This document shows positions 35,559-43,268 of a DNA stretch of 64,000 nt, piece by piece. Below the pieces are notes generated by a model. The model did not search any database. It saw only the letters and a program-made list of their open reading frames with translations, and was not told where the DNA came from. This DNA is from CAVQJU01 sp963729215. Lineage in GTDB: Bacteria > Acidobacteriota > Vicinamibacteria > Vicinamibacterales > CAVVIG01. Numbering within the stretch: position 1 is the stretch's first letter; each line of letters opens with the position of its first letter. The DNA is taken from NCBI GenBank assembly GCA_963729215.1, contig CAVSND010000031.1, forward strand, positions 372,001-436,000. The letters run 5' to 3'. The translations under genes were made by a program, and so were the position numbers.

Positions 35559-36830
35559 CTACTCGTCCTCGGCCAGCGGGAGCACGACCGTGATCAGTCC
35601 GCCGCCGGTGGACGCGCGGCCGGCGACGACCCGGCCGTTGTGCGTGACGACAATCTTCTGCACCAGTGCCAGACCCAGACCGGTGCCCTGCGCCTTGGTC
35701 GTGAAGAACGGGTGGAAGACGCGCTCGCGCATATGCTCGGGGAAACCGGGCCCGTTGTCGGCCACCGTGATCGTATTGACGCCCTGGGCGCGATCGATTC
35801 GCGCTTCGACGCTCACCAGGGGCGCGATCGACGCCGCGGCACACGCTTCGATCGCGTTCCGCAGCAGATTGCTGAAGGCCTGCCGCAGCAGGACATCGTC
35901 GCCCTCGATGACGGCGAACTCGCCATCCACGTGGATGTCGCCGGACAACGCGCGCGCGTCGGCGCGCAGATCGTCGGCGGCGCGCTCCGCGATGGCGCCC
36001 AGATCGACCGGAGAGAGCGTCGGCTGGTCCGGCTTTGCGAAGTTCAGGAAGTTCGTCACAACCTCGCGCATCGCCTCGGTCTCGGCGCGGATGCCTTCGA
36101 CATACGGCCGGAACTGTTCGGGCAGCGCGTCCAGGTTCAGCAACCGGCTGTATCCGTGAATGGTGGCCAACCCGTTGCGGAACTCGTGCGCAATGCCGGC
36201 CGTCAGCTCTCCGACTCTGGCGAGGCTGTCCTTGAGCCGTACCTGCTCCTCGAGCGCCACCACCGCCGTGAGATCGGTGAACAGGCAAATGACACCGTGC
36301 GGCGCCGACGAATCGTCGCCGAGCGGCGACACACTGAGGCCCAGGTGCACCGACGGCGCGGAGGCGACGGGGATTTCGACGGCGCGCCGAATCATCGAGC
36401 GGCCGCTTGCCAGGCACTGTTCGATGAGCGCCACCAGGGGCTCGGCGTGCGCCAGGACCTCCCGGTAGTTGACGCCCCGGTGGGGACCGTCACCGAGAGT
36501 CAGCAGGCGCCGTCCAACCGGATTGACGATTTGCACCTCGCCGGAATGGTTGACCATCAACAAGCCGGCCGTGAGGTTCGCGATGATCTCGTCGCTCAGC
36601 CGCTCCGAGGCCTCCGCGCGCAGCGTCATGGCGCGCTCCTGGGCCTTGAGCTTGGTCACCGCGTCCTGCAGCGCCGCCGACAGCACCGCCGTCTCCATCC
36701 CGTTGCTGGAGAGCCGGGACCGCGTATCCCGGGCTGCCGTGAAAAACTTGAGGACCGCGAAGGTCAGCACCGCGATCAGAACGGTCACGATCGCCGTCAG
36801 GCCGAGGAAGAGCTGGCCGGCAGGTGTCAT
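35559..36830 (-). CDS. PAS-domain sensor histidine kinase
   Basis: Membrane sensor kinase, 423 aa. One N-terminal transmembrane helix (about 6-28) is followed by a coiled linker, a PAS domain (about 85-190), the HisKA phosphoacceptor helix GIAHEFRNGLATI (His at about 211) and an ATPase domain with N box NLLRNAIEAC, G1 DNGPGF and G2 GTGLGLAL. The chosen ATG (MTPAGQLFLGL) lies eight bases after pilD. The same operon ends with an NtrC-type regulator, so this pair probably controls sigma-54 genes, in addition to the separate PilS/PilR pair. The signal is unknown. Confidence 0.85.
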   Translation of the reverse strand: MTPAGQLFLGLTAIVTVLIAVLTFAVLKFFTAARDTRSRLSSNGMETAVLSAALQDAVTKLKAQERAMTLRAEASERLSDEIIANLTAGLLMVNHSGEVQIVNPVGRRLLTLGDGPHRGVNYREVLAHAEPLVALIEQCLASGRSMIRRAVEIPVASAPSVHLGLSVSPLGDDSSAPHGVICLFTDLTAVVALEEQVRLKDSLARVGELTAGIAHEFRNGLATIHGYSRLLNLDALPEQFRPYVEGIRAETEAMREVVTNFLNFAKPDQPTLSPVDLGAIAERAADDLRADARALSGDIHVDGEFAVIEGDDVLLRQAFSNLLRNAIEACAAASIAPLVSVEARIDRAQGVNTITVADNGPGFPEHMRERVFHPFFTTKAQGTGLGLALVQKIVVTHNGRVVAGRASTGGGLITVVLPLAEDE

Positions 36831-36837
36831 GTTGGCT

Positions 36838-37632
36838 CTAGAAGAACCCGAGGTACCAGTTGAGGATATCGTCGCCCACGACCGAAGCCACGAGCGCGCC
36901 AACGGCAAGGAAGGTCCCGAATGGCAGCGCGTATTTCAGCGACTCCTTCCTCAACACCATGACCAAAACGCCGACAATTGAACCAAGAAACGAGGAGAAG
37001 ACCAGCGTCAGCAGCATGAGCTTCCAGCCGAGGAACGCGCCGATCATCGCGAGCATCTTGAGGTCCCCCCTTCCGAGCCCTTCTTCGTGGCGAACGCGGT
37101 AGTAAATCTCCGCGATCGCGTACAGGCTGCCGTAGCCAACGGCGGCGCCGATGATCGACGCGATCCATCCCGGGCCGACGAAGAAGTTCGCCAGGATGCC
37201 GATGACAATGCCCGGCTTCGTAATGGCGTCTGGCAGGATCTGATGCTCGTAGTCGATGACGAACAGCGCGATCATCGCCCAGGCAAACGCGAGCCTCACG
37301 ACGAGGAGCTCCGCCTGGTGCCACGTCTCGATCGGTCCGTACAGGAGATACCCGGCCAGAAATACCGCGCCGGTAATGGCCTCGATGATGGGATACATCG
37401 GCGAGATCGCGACACGGCACTTGCGGCACCGCCCCCGCAGCACGAGGTAGCTCACCACCGGCACGTTCTCGTACCACGCGAGCATATGGCCGCAGTTCGG
37501 ACAGCCCGAACGGGGCCGGACGGGTGAAAGCCCGCGCGGCAGCCGGTAGATGCAGACGTTCATGAAGCTGCCGAGCATCAGGCCCAGCAGCGTGACGTAC
37601 GCGGCTTCGAGAGCGAGCCCGGCTTCAGTCAC
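36838..37632 (-). CDS. pilD: Prepilin leader peptidase/N-methyltransferase PilD
   Basis: PilD cleaves the leader of prepilins and methylates the new N-terminal Phe. The 264-aa product has the zinc-binding Cys pairs (CPNC at 44-47, CRKC at 69-72), the methyltransferase/peptidase core with catalytic Asp in IDYEHQILPD (about 127) and in GLGRGDLKML (about 190), and seven or eight transmembrane helices. Its start overlaps the upstream gene by four bases (ATGA). Its substrates in this window are the two PilA and three minor pilins. Confidence 0.94.
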   Translation of the reverse strand: MTEAGLALEAAYVTLLGLMLGSFMNVCIYRLPRGLSPVRPRSGCPNCGHMLAWYENVPVVSYLVLRGRCRKCRVAISPMYPIIEAITGAVFLAGYLLYGPIETWHQAELLVVRLAFAWAMIALFVIDYEHQILPDAITKPGIVIGILANFFVGPGWIASIIGAAVGYGSLYAIAEIYYRVRHEEGLGRGDLKMLAMIGAFLGWKLMLLTLVFSSFLGSIVGVLVMVLRKESLKYALPFGTFLAVGALVASVVGDDILNWYLGFF

Positions 37633-38586
37633 GCGCCGCTCCGCGTGCCGGGCTCGATCGGCAGCGGGAACAATGGCGAGCGCGACGACAGCTGAACGCG
37701 CGAGGACGACGAGAGCTCGTACGGCACACCGGCGGGATCGAGCGGGATGCCGCGGATGGTACCCGAGCGGACCAGCGGTCCCCAGTCAGTCAGCTGGCCC
37801 CCCGTACGGCTGACGAACGCGTCAACGGCCTGCTGGAGCCGCTCGATGAGCTCGATCGCATCCAACTGCTGGAGCTTGGTCCGGGCCGCATTGCGCGCAT
37901 AGTCGTTATTGGCCGTGTCGTACATCTGCTTCCAGAGCAGCCGGGACGCGTTCCGGTCGCCGCCACGGGCGAGCGTGCTGGCTGCGAGCGACTGCATCCA
38001 CCAGGGCGCGCCGGCAATCGCCGCGCCCCGCTTGAACGCCTCGGCCGCCTTCGAATAGTCGTGGACGTTCCAGTAGTACACGAACCCGATGTCCTGCCAG
38101 TATTGCCACTTGTCTGGCATCTGCGCGAGACCCTTCTCCAGGAGGGCCACCGCCTGATCCGGCCGGCCGGGCCCATGCGGGTACGACTCGGACAGGAAGA
38201 TGGCGCCGAACCGGTACGCGATGTTGAACCGCGGGTCGAGCGTCGTCGTGATATCGAGCAGCGGATACAGGAGGTCGAACGTGACGGGCGTTTTCTGCGC
38301 CAGCGCCGGCGGAGGCTCGAGCGCATCGTCGAACCGCTCTTTGGCGTCCTTCGTTCGCCCGCCGAAATACTGAATCGCTCGAATCCAGTACAGGTCCGAC
38401 GCCAGCGGGCGCTGTGTGAAGACAACGCGTCCCGTGGCCCGCTGCGAGAGATAGAGTGTTTCCTCGTCGCTGGTGTCGAGCGCATAGCGTCCGTCACGCA
38501 GCGTCTGCAGCCACACGGCCAGGGCGAACAGCCCGCGCAACGACCGCCAGTCCGGCGAAGACAGAGGAGCGGGACGGCCGCGTCAT
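37629..38586 (-). CDS. TPR-like repeat protein, apparent frameshift near the start
   Basis: The product is helical and TPR-like (PDQAVALLEKGLAQMPDKWQYWQDIGFVYYW, split over two helices, followed by YSKAAEAFKRGA). The ATG at 38586 overlaps the permease stop (ATGA), as expected in this operon, and encodes MTRPSRSSVFAGLAV; one extra base near 38541 then shifts to the frame of LRGLFALAVWLQTLRDG. Joined, the N-terminus becomes one continuous transmembrane anchor. If read without repair, only a TTG start at 38540 remains. It probably sits at the membrane with the ABC transporter; the function is unknown. Proteins of this layout follow ABC-2 operons in other Acidobacteriota as far as I recall. Confidence 0.65.
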
Positions 38587-39389
38587 TTGAAATCGCGCCT
38601 TGCAAAGATCAACGCGCCGCCGATGAGCAGCATCGTGATGTAGACGAGGCCGTAGCCGATGGTGGCGGCCATATACCCCGCGCTCACGGGCAGGCCGTGG
38701 ACCACTTGCGCGGTCACGTCGAAGGGCGCCAGATTCGGCAGCACGTAATAGAGGGCGCGCGCCCCCCATTGCACGGCCTTCGAGTCGACCACCTGGTCGA
38801 AGTTCCGGAGATCGGCACTGAAATAGCCCGCCACGTACAAGCCAAACGTCAATGCTGCGGACAGAATCGGCGTCGAAAACGTCGAGAAGAACGTCGCGAT
38901 CGCCGTGACGACCATCAGCTGCACGAGAATCAGCACCACGGCCTTGAGCAGCGCCGGATCGAGGGTTGGGGCCTCGCGCGCGGCCCGGGCAGACTCGTTT
39001 TCACCCCAACCGACGTATGCCAGCACAAGGTAGAGCGCGGCCGTCATGATCGCGACATTGACTGTCAGCGTGAGCACCAGCCCTGCGTACTTGCCGAGCA
39101 CCACGTCGTAGCGCCGGATGGGCTTGGCCATCAGGTTGTAGATGCTCCGGCGCTCGACTTCCTTCGACACCAGACCGATGCCGATGAAGACGGCCATGAA
39201 CAGGCCGAAGATCGACATCGCCGACAGACCCAGATCCTTCATGATCTTCAGGTCCTGGCCGGCCGTCAGCTGTCCCAGCAGATAAGACGTGCCCATGAGG
39301 AGGATCGCGAACGCCACGAGGTTATAGAGCACCTTGTCGCGCACGGATTCGCGGAATCCGTTCATGGCGATCCAGCCGAGGGTCTTCAA
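38583..39389 (-). CDS. ABC-2 type transporter permease
   Basis: Membrane half of an ABC exporter, 268 aa, with six predicted helices. The N-terminus (MKTLGWIAMNGFRESVRDKVLYNLV) and the segment SKEVERRSIYNLMAKPIRRYDVVLGKY (quoted in part) resemble NosY/GldF-type ABC-2 permeases. It overlaps the ATPase gene by four bases upstream and the TPR-like gene by four bases downstream, so all three are one coupled unit. The substrate is unknown. Confidence 0.85.
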   Translation of the reverse strand: MKTLGWIAMNGFRESVRDKVLYNLVAFAILLMGTSYLLGQLTAGQDLKIMKDLGLSAMSIFGLFMAVFIGIGLVSKEVERRSIYNLMAKPIRRYDVVLGKYAGLVLTLTVNVAIMTAALYLVLAYVGWGENESARAAREAPTLDPALLKAVVLILVQLMVVTAIATFFSTFSTPILSAALTFGLYVAGYFSADLRNFDQVVDSKAVQWGARALYYVLPNLAPFDVTAQVVHGLPVSAGYMAATIGYGLVYITMLLIGGALIFARRDFK

Positions 39390-40327
39390 CGCGCCTCCCC
39401 CTGGCTCACGCGTTCGACAAACAGCTCTTCGAGCGTTTCCTGAATCGGATTCAGCGACACGAGCCGCCCGCCTGCGGCGACGATCTGGGACAGCAATCGT
39501 TCGGGGGGCGTTTCGAGCGGCAGTTCCAGCTGAAATCGTCCTCCGCCGATCGGGACGACGCTGCGCACGCCGCCGGCGAGCTTCGCAAGGGTTTCATCGT
39601 TCAGGTCGGCGACGATGAGCTCCCAGCCGTGGACGTTGAACGCCAGCATCTCCCGCAACAGGCCGCTGGCGACCATGCGGCCCTTCGCAAGAATCGCAAC
39701 GCGGCTGCAGAGGGCCTCGGCGTCGCTCAGGACGTGAGAGCTGAAAAATACCGTGCAGCCACGATCGCGCAGTCGCAGGATCAGGGCGCGGACATCGCGC
39801 CGGCCGAGCGGGTCGAGGCCGGACATCGGCTCGTCGAGGATGACGAGATCCGGCTCGTTGATGAGCGCCTGGGCAATGCCCACCCGCTGAAGCATGCCCT
39901 TGGAAAACTTCCGCAGCGGGTCGCGGCGTTCCCTGCCGATGCCCACTTCGTCGAGCAGCGCGTTCACGCGACGCCGGCGCTCGGCGGACGGGATGCCGAA
40001 TAGCCCGCCGTAGTAGGTGAGCAATTCCTCCGCCGTCAGATGATCGTAGAAGTACGGTTGTTCCGGCAGGTAGCCGAAGCGGCGCTTGGCCGCAAGATCG
40101 CCGGCGGGGCGTCCGAAAATGCGCGCTTCGCCGGATGTCGGAAATACGAGCTGCAGCAGCAGCTTCAGGGTGGTGGTCTTGCCGGCGCCGTTGGGTCCGA
40201 GAAACCCGAAGACCTCACCCGCTTCGACCTGCAGGGAAAGACGATCAAGGACACGCCGGGGCCGCTTCCGCCAGAAGCCAACGGCGTAGTCTTTGGTCAG
40301 CTCGATGGTTTCGATCGCAAGTGTCAA
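39386..40327 (-). CDS. ABC transporter ATP-binding protein
   Basis: Cytoplasmic ATPase of the ABC-2 exporter, 313 aa. Walker A is GPNGAGKTTT, signature LRKFSKGMLQRVG (a slight variant of LSGGQ), Walker B LVILDEPMSGLDP, switch His in FFSSHVLSDAEAL. A C-terminal extension of about 80 residues is typical of CcmA/NatA-like ATPases. It lies 65 bases after the VKOR-DsbA gene and overlaps the permease start. Confidence 0.92.
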   Translation of the reverse strand: MTLAIETIELTKDYAVGFWRKRPRRVLDRLSLQVEAGEVFGFLGPNGAGKTTTLKLLLQLVFPTSGEARIFGRPAGDLAAKRRFGYLPEQPYFYDHLTAEELLTYYGGLFGIPSAERRRRVNALLDEVGIGRERRDPLRKFSKGMLQRVGIAQALINEPDLVILDEPMSGLDPLGRRDVRALILRLRDRGCTVFFSSHVLSDAEALCSRVAILAKGRMVASGLLREMLAFNVHGWELIVADLNDETLAKLAGGVRSVVPIGGGRFQLELPLETPPERLLSQIVAAGGRLVSLNPIQETLEELFVERVSQGEAR

Positions 40328-40392
40328 TCGTTTCGAGGGCGGCTGGCCCCACAGATCCGCCGCCTGGCGGACCGCTCACGAACTTGTATCGG

Positions 40393-41583
40393 TCATTTGG
40401 CGGCCCGCTGTAGCTCCAGGGCGATGGCCTGATCCAGATACTGGGGGGCGAGCACCCCCGCAATCCGTACCCCGTTGATGAAGAGTGTGGGCGTCGCCTG
40501 CACGCCGAGTGATTTCCCGAACGCGACGTCGCCTTTGACCAATTCGAGCAACGACGTATATTTCGCGTCGAAATCGGCGACCTGTCCCACTTCCCGGGCG
40601 GCCTTCTTCACCGTGTCGGGTGTCATGCCCTCCTGGTTGGCAAACAGCCACTCTTCCATCGCGTCTTCGCGATTGTGCCCGCGCGCCAGACGGACGGCCA
40701 CGGCGGCTTCACAGGCGGACGGGTGCGGCCCGCCGTTCTGGACGTTGATGTTGCACTCCGAGTCGAGCGGGTAATCCTTCAACACGAGGCGGACCGTGTT
40801 GGGCTGCTGCGCGTTGTACTTGGCGATGATCGGCTTGAGTGACACGAACGCCTGGCGGCAATACGGGCACTGAAAATCGCTGAAGTCGACGATGAGCACC
40901 TTCGCCCCGTCGCTTGGAACGATGATGGGGACGCGCTGCTGGGCGGCGTACCAGCGTTCAAATTCGGAGGATGGATTCTGCGCGGGGGCCTGACTCGCGG
41001 CCTCAGGCGCGGCCCCTTCACGAGGGAAAAACGCGACCGCCGAGGCGGCCCCGCCGAAGAACAGCAGCGTGACGGCCACGGCGATGGGGCTCGAGATCCA
41101 GGCTCGCACGTCGGTGACAGCGCGTCGAGGGAGTGTGGTCATGGGAAAAGAAGTGGCAGCGCCGGACACCAGGAACAACCCAACCACCGCGGCGTCGGTG
41201 GTGAGACACAAGACACAGTAAGCCTTGAGCACGGCGATCGAGATGTAGCCCAGATACAGGACTACGGCGAGGCCGGCGGTGGACAGGGCAAAGAGATAAC
41301 CGGGCACGCTTTCACGCAGCACCTGCGGCCCGACCGAACCGGCCAGCAGGAGCAAGAGCACGCCGGTAAACCAGATGACGCCAAAAATCGCGACGGGCAC
41401 ACCGGCGACGGTGCTGTATCGGCTGAGATAAACCTGCGTGCAGCTCACCGTCGTGTTGATGTCGCAAAACGACGTATAGCGCGGATCGAAGATGAGGTGA
41501 TAGTGAACGTAGGCGGCGGCCAGCATCGCCCCGAGACCAACCACCGCGCAAGCAACGGCCAAGGTTCGAGCGGTAGGACTCAC
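40393..41583 (-). CDS. VKOR-DsbA fusion, disulfide-bond-forming enzyme
   Basis: A single 396-aa protein that can both make and regenerate disulfides in the periplasm. The N-terminal half is a VKOR domain with four or five helices, the loop Cys pair (FCDINTTVSC) and the quinone-side motif AYCVLC. After a Pro/Ala linker, a DsbA/thioredoxin-like domain has the active site FQCPYCRQ and the cis-Pro loop VQATPTLFING. VKOR normally passes electrons from DsbA to quinone; here both are joined. It stands next to pilA genes whose products have exactly two Cys, so pilin oxidation is a reasonable but unproven role. Confidence 0.9.
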   Translation of the reverse strand: MSPTARTLAVACAVVGLGAMLAAAYVHYHLIFDPRYTSFCDINTTVSCTQVYLSRYSTVAGVPVAIFGVIWFTGVLLLLLAGSVGPQVLRESVPGYLFALSTAGLAVVLYLGYISIAVLKAYCVLCLTTDAAVVGLFLVSGAATSFPMTTLPRRAVTDVRAWISSPIAVAVTLLFFGGAASAVAFFPREGAAPEAASQAPAQNPSSEFERWYAAQQRVPIIVPSDGAKVLIVDFSDFQCPYCRQAFVSLKPIIAKYNAQQPNTVRLVLKDYPLDSECNINVQNGGPHPSACEAAVAVRLARGHNREDAMEEWLFANQEGMTPDTVKKAAREVGQVADFDAKYTSLLELVKGDVAFGKSLGVQATPTLFINGVRIAGVLAPQYLDQAIALELQRAAK

Positions 41584-41618
41584 AACCTTCGACTTGTATC
41601 ACAAGTCGCCGTACAAAA

Positions 41619-41656
41619 CGAACCGGCATGGCCCTTTGCAAAGCCATGCCGGTTCG
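41619..41656 (-). terminator. Intrinsic terminator of the first pilA gene
   Basis: CGAACCGGCATGGC pairs perfectly with GCCATGCCGGTTCG around a 10-nt loop; on the minus strand it is followed by TTTTGT. It begins 24 bases after the pilin stop. A near-copy follows the second pilA gene. Confidence 0.85.
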
Positions 41657-41680
41657 TCGTGTCTGTGTGTGCGTCGAACG

Positions 41681-42184
41681 TTACTGAATCGGAGCAACCG
41701 TTCCGGCTGTCGCGAACGGCTCGGCCGGCGCGACGCCCGCCGTGTTCTGCCAAATCGTGCCCTGGGCGTTGGTCGCGAACGCGCGCGTGCCGGTCGAACC
41801 GGGGTTCATCGGCGTCGCGGACGCGTAGTATCCCGTGGTCGAGGCCAGGCAACCCGTCGGCTGGGGCGCGAGCAGCGTCCCGGTTCCGACGCCCAGCGTC
41901 ATGTTGTAGCCGCTCTTCGCGGGCGTGTTGGAGCCCGTCAGGTCGGGCGACAGGAAGTTGCCGGCCACGCGCAGGTCGGTATAGGTCGACGAGTAGCCGT
42001 TGCACTGCTGCGAGTAGTTGACCTGCGCGGTGTTGACCGCGCGCATGGACCCGATGGCCGACGCCTCGTTGCCCGACATACGGGCGCGCAGCAGACCCGG
42101 CACCGCGATCGCCGCGATGATGCCGATGATCGCCACCACGATGAGCAGCTCGATGAGTGTGAAACCCTTCTGATTCGTTCGCAT
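41681..42184 (-). CDS. pilA: Type IV pilin PilA, copy 1
   Basis: Major pilin, 167 aa. The leader MRTNQKG is six residues plus Gly, followed by FTLIELLIVVAIIGIIAA, with Glu5 of the mature chain. The head has two Cys (QQCNGYS and TGCLAST), suited to one disulfide. GGAGAGAG lies just before the ATG. A perfect sigma-54 promoter lies about 80 bases upstream and an intrinsic terminator follows, so it is a single-gene unit. It differs from copy 2 at only a handful of residues (Arg/Lys in TDLRVAGN, Asn/Asp and Ala/Ser in QNTAGV, Val/Ile near the end). Which copy is the main pilin cannot be told. Confidence 0.94.
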   Translation of the reverse strand: MRTNQKGFTLIELLIVVAIIGIIAAIAVPGLLRARMSGNEASAIGSMRAVNTAQVNYSQQCNGYSSTYTDLRVAGNFLSPDLTGSNTPAKSGYNMTLGVGTGTLLAPQPTGCLASTTGYYASATPMNPGSTGTRAFATNAQGTIWQNTAGVAPAEPFATAGTVAPIQ

Positions 42185-42263
42185 CTCTCTCTCCTTAAGA
42201 ATTTTTAATACGTCAGCCAGTCTGACACTCATGTCACCGCAGGCTTGCCGTGCCTTATGAGTC

Positions 42264-42279
42264 AGCAACGGATGTGCCA
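42264..42279 (-). promoter_or_regulatory. Sigma-54 promoter of pilA copy 1
   Basis: On the minus strand: TGGCAC-atccg-TTGCT. The -24 GG and -12 GC are ten bases apart, the exact sigma-54 spacing. Transcription should start near 42252, giving a leader of about 70 nt. Confidence 0.88.
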
Positions 42280-42373
42280 GAAAGAGCGATCGCCATAATC
42301 AACTGTAAACAAGCGACTTACGTCATGGCGGCCCTGCGGAAGGTCTAACAAGACTGCAATAAGTGACAATCAT

Positions 42374-42400
42374 TGTCAGCTCATGGGTCAGAGAATGTCA
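42374..42400. promoter_or_regulatory. Candidate PilR-binding element upstream of pilA copy 1
   Basis: TGTCA (42374), GGTCA (42386) and TGTCA (42396) are spaced as in the element before copy 2, and lie 95 bases upstream of the sigma-54 site. The flanking 369-bp region between the two pilin genes has no open reading frame that I support; besides this element it holds the promoter and the copy 2 terminator. Confidence 0.6.
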
Positions 42401-42494
42401 GCCGAGACGGGACGGTAAGAAGTGGGACGTTAATGGCGCCCGACAGGCGGGCGTGCTTTCGAAGGCGCACGATCAGCATAGCCGTACAAAACGA

Positions 42495-42527
42495 AACCGG
42501 CATGGCCCTTTCGAGGCCATGCCGGTT
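42495..42527 (-). terminator. Intrinsic terminator of the second pilA gene
   Basis: AACCGGCATGGCC pairs with GGCCATGCCGGTT around a 7-nt loop, followed on the minus strand by TCGTTTTGT. It is a near-duplicate of the copy 1 terminator. Confidence 0.85.
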
Positions 42528-42553
42528 CGTCGTGTCTGTATGTGCGTCGAACG

Positions 42554-43057
42554 TTACTGAATCGGAGCGATCGTTCCGGCTGTCGCGAACGGCTCGGCCG
42601 GCGCGACGCCCGACGTATCCTGCCAAATCGTGCCCTGGGCGTTGGTCGCGAACGCGCGCGTGCCGGTCGAACCGGGGTTCATCGGCGTCGCGGACGCGTA
42701 ATAGCCCGTGGTCGAGGCCAGGCAACCCGTCGGCTGGGGCGCGAGCAGCGTCCCCGTTCCGACGCCCAGCGTCATGTTGTAGCCGCTCTTCGCAGGCGTG
42801 TTGGAGCCCGTCAGGTCGGGCGACAGGAAGTTGCCGGCCACCTTAAGATCGGTATACGTCGATGAGTAGCCGTTGCACTGCTGCGAGTAGTTGACCTGCG
42901 CGGTGTTGACCGCGCGCATGGACCCGATGGCCGACGCCTCGTTGCCCGACATACGGGCGCGCAGCAGACCCGGCACCGCGATCGCCGCGATGATGCCGAT
43001 GATCGCCACCACGATGAGCAGCTCGATGAGCGTGAAACCCTTCTGATTCGTTCGCAT
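42554..43057 (-). CDS. pilA: Type IV pilin PilA, copy 2
   Basis: Second major-pilin gene, 167 aa, almost identical to copy 1, including the leader MRTNQKG, Glu5 and both Cys. GGAG lies six bases before the ATG. It has its own sigma-54 promoter (-24/-12 at 43131-43146) and its own terminator, and lies just downstream of pilR. Identity runs through the coding sequence and terminator but drops quickly upstream of the Shine-Dalgarno region, except for regulatory elements. That points to a recent duplication or to gene conversion that keeps the coding parts alike. Confidence 0.94.
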   Translation of the reverse strand: MRTNQKGFTLIELLIVVAIIGIIAAIAVPGLLRARMSGNEASAIGSMRAVNTAQVNYSQQCNGYSSTYTDLKVAGNFLSPDLTGSNTPAKSGYNMTLGVGTGTLLAPQPTGCLASTTGYYASATPMNPGSTGTRAFATNAQGTIWQDTSGVAPAEPFATAGTIAPIQ

Positions 43058-43130
43058 CTCTGACTCCTTAAGAAATCGTTGAACAGTTTGACGACCCTGC
43101 TCATCGCAGGCGTGCCGTGCTCCATGTTGG

Positions 43131-43146
43131 AGCAACGGGTATGCCA
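43131..43146 (-). promoter_or_regulatory. Sigma-54 promoter of pilA copy 2
   Basis: On the minus strand: TGGCAT-acccg-TTGCT, with the GG and GC ten bases apart. It matches the copy 1 promoter except for the last base of the -24 box and the spacer. Confidence 0.85.
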
Positions 43147-43241
43147 GACGAGCTACAGTCCATAAGTAATTGAACCAAATAGACTTACTTTCTCGAAATC
43201 AAAAGTTTATGGCTCAAAAGCCTGCAACAACTGCCAATAAC

Positions 43242-43268
43242 TGTCAACTTCTGGGACAGAGAGTGTCA
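43242..43268. promoter_or_regulatory. Candidate PilR-binding element upstream of pilA copy 2
   Basis: TGTCA (43242), GGACA (43254) and TGTCA (43264) have the same 22-base spacing as at copy 1, and lie 96 bases upstream of the sigma-54 site. The last TGTCA overlaps the pilR stop region. The shared context is TGTCA-N7-8-GGG(T/A)CAGAGA(A/G)TGTCAGC. Confidence 0.6.
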
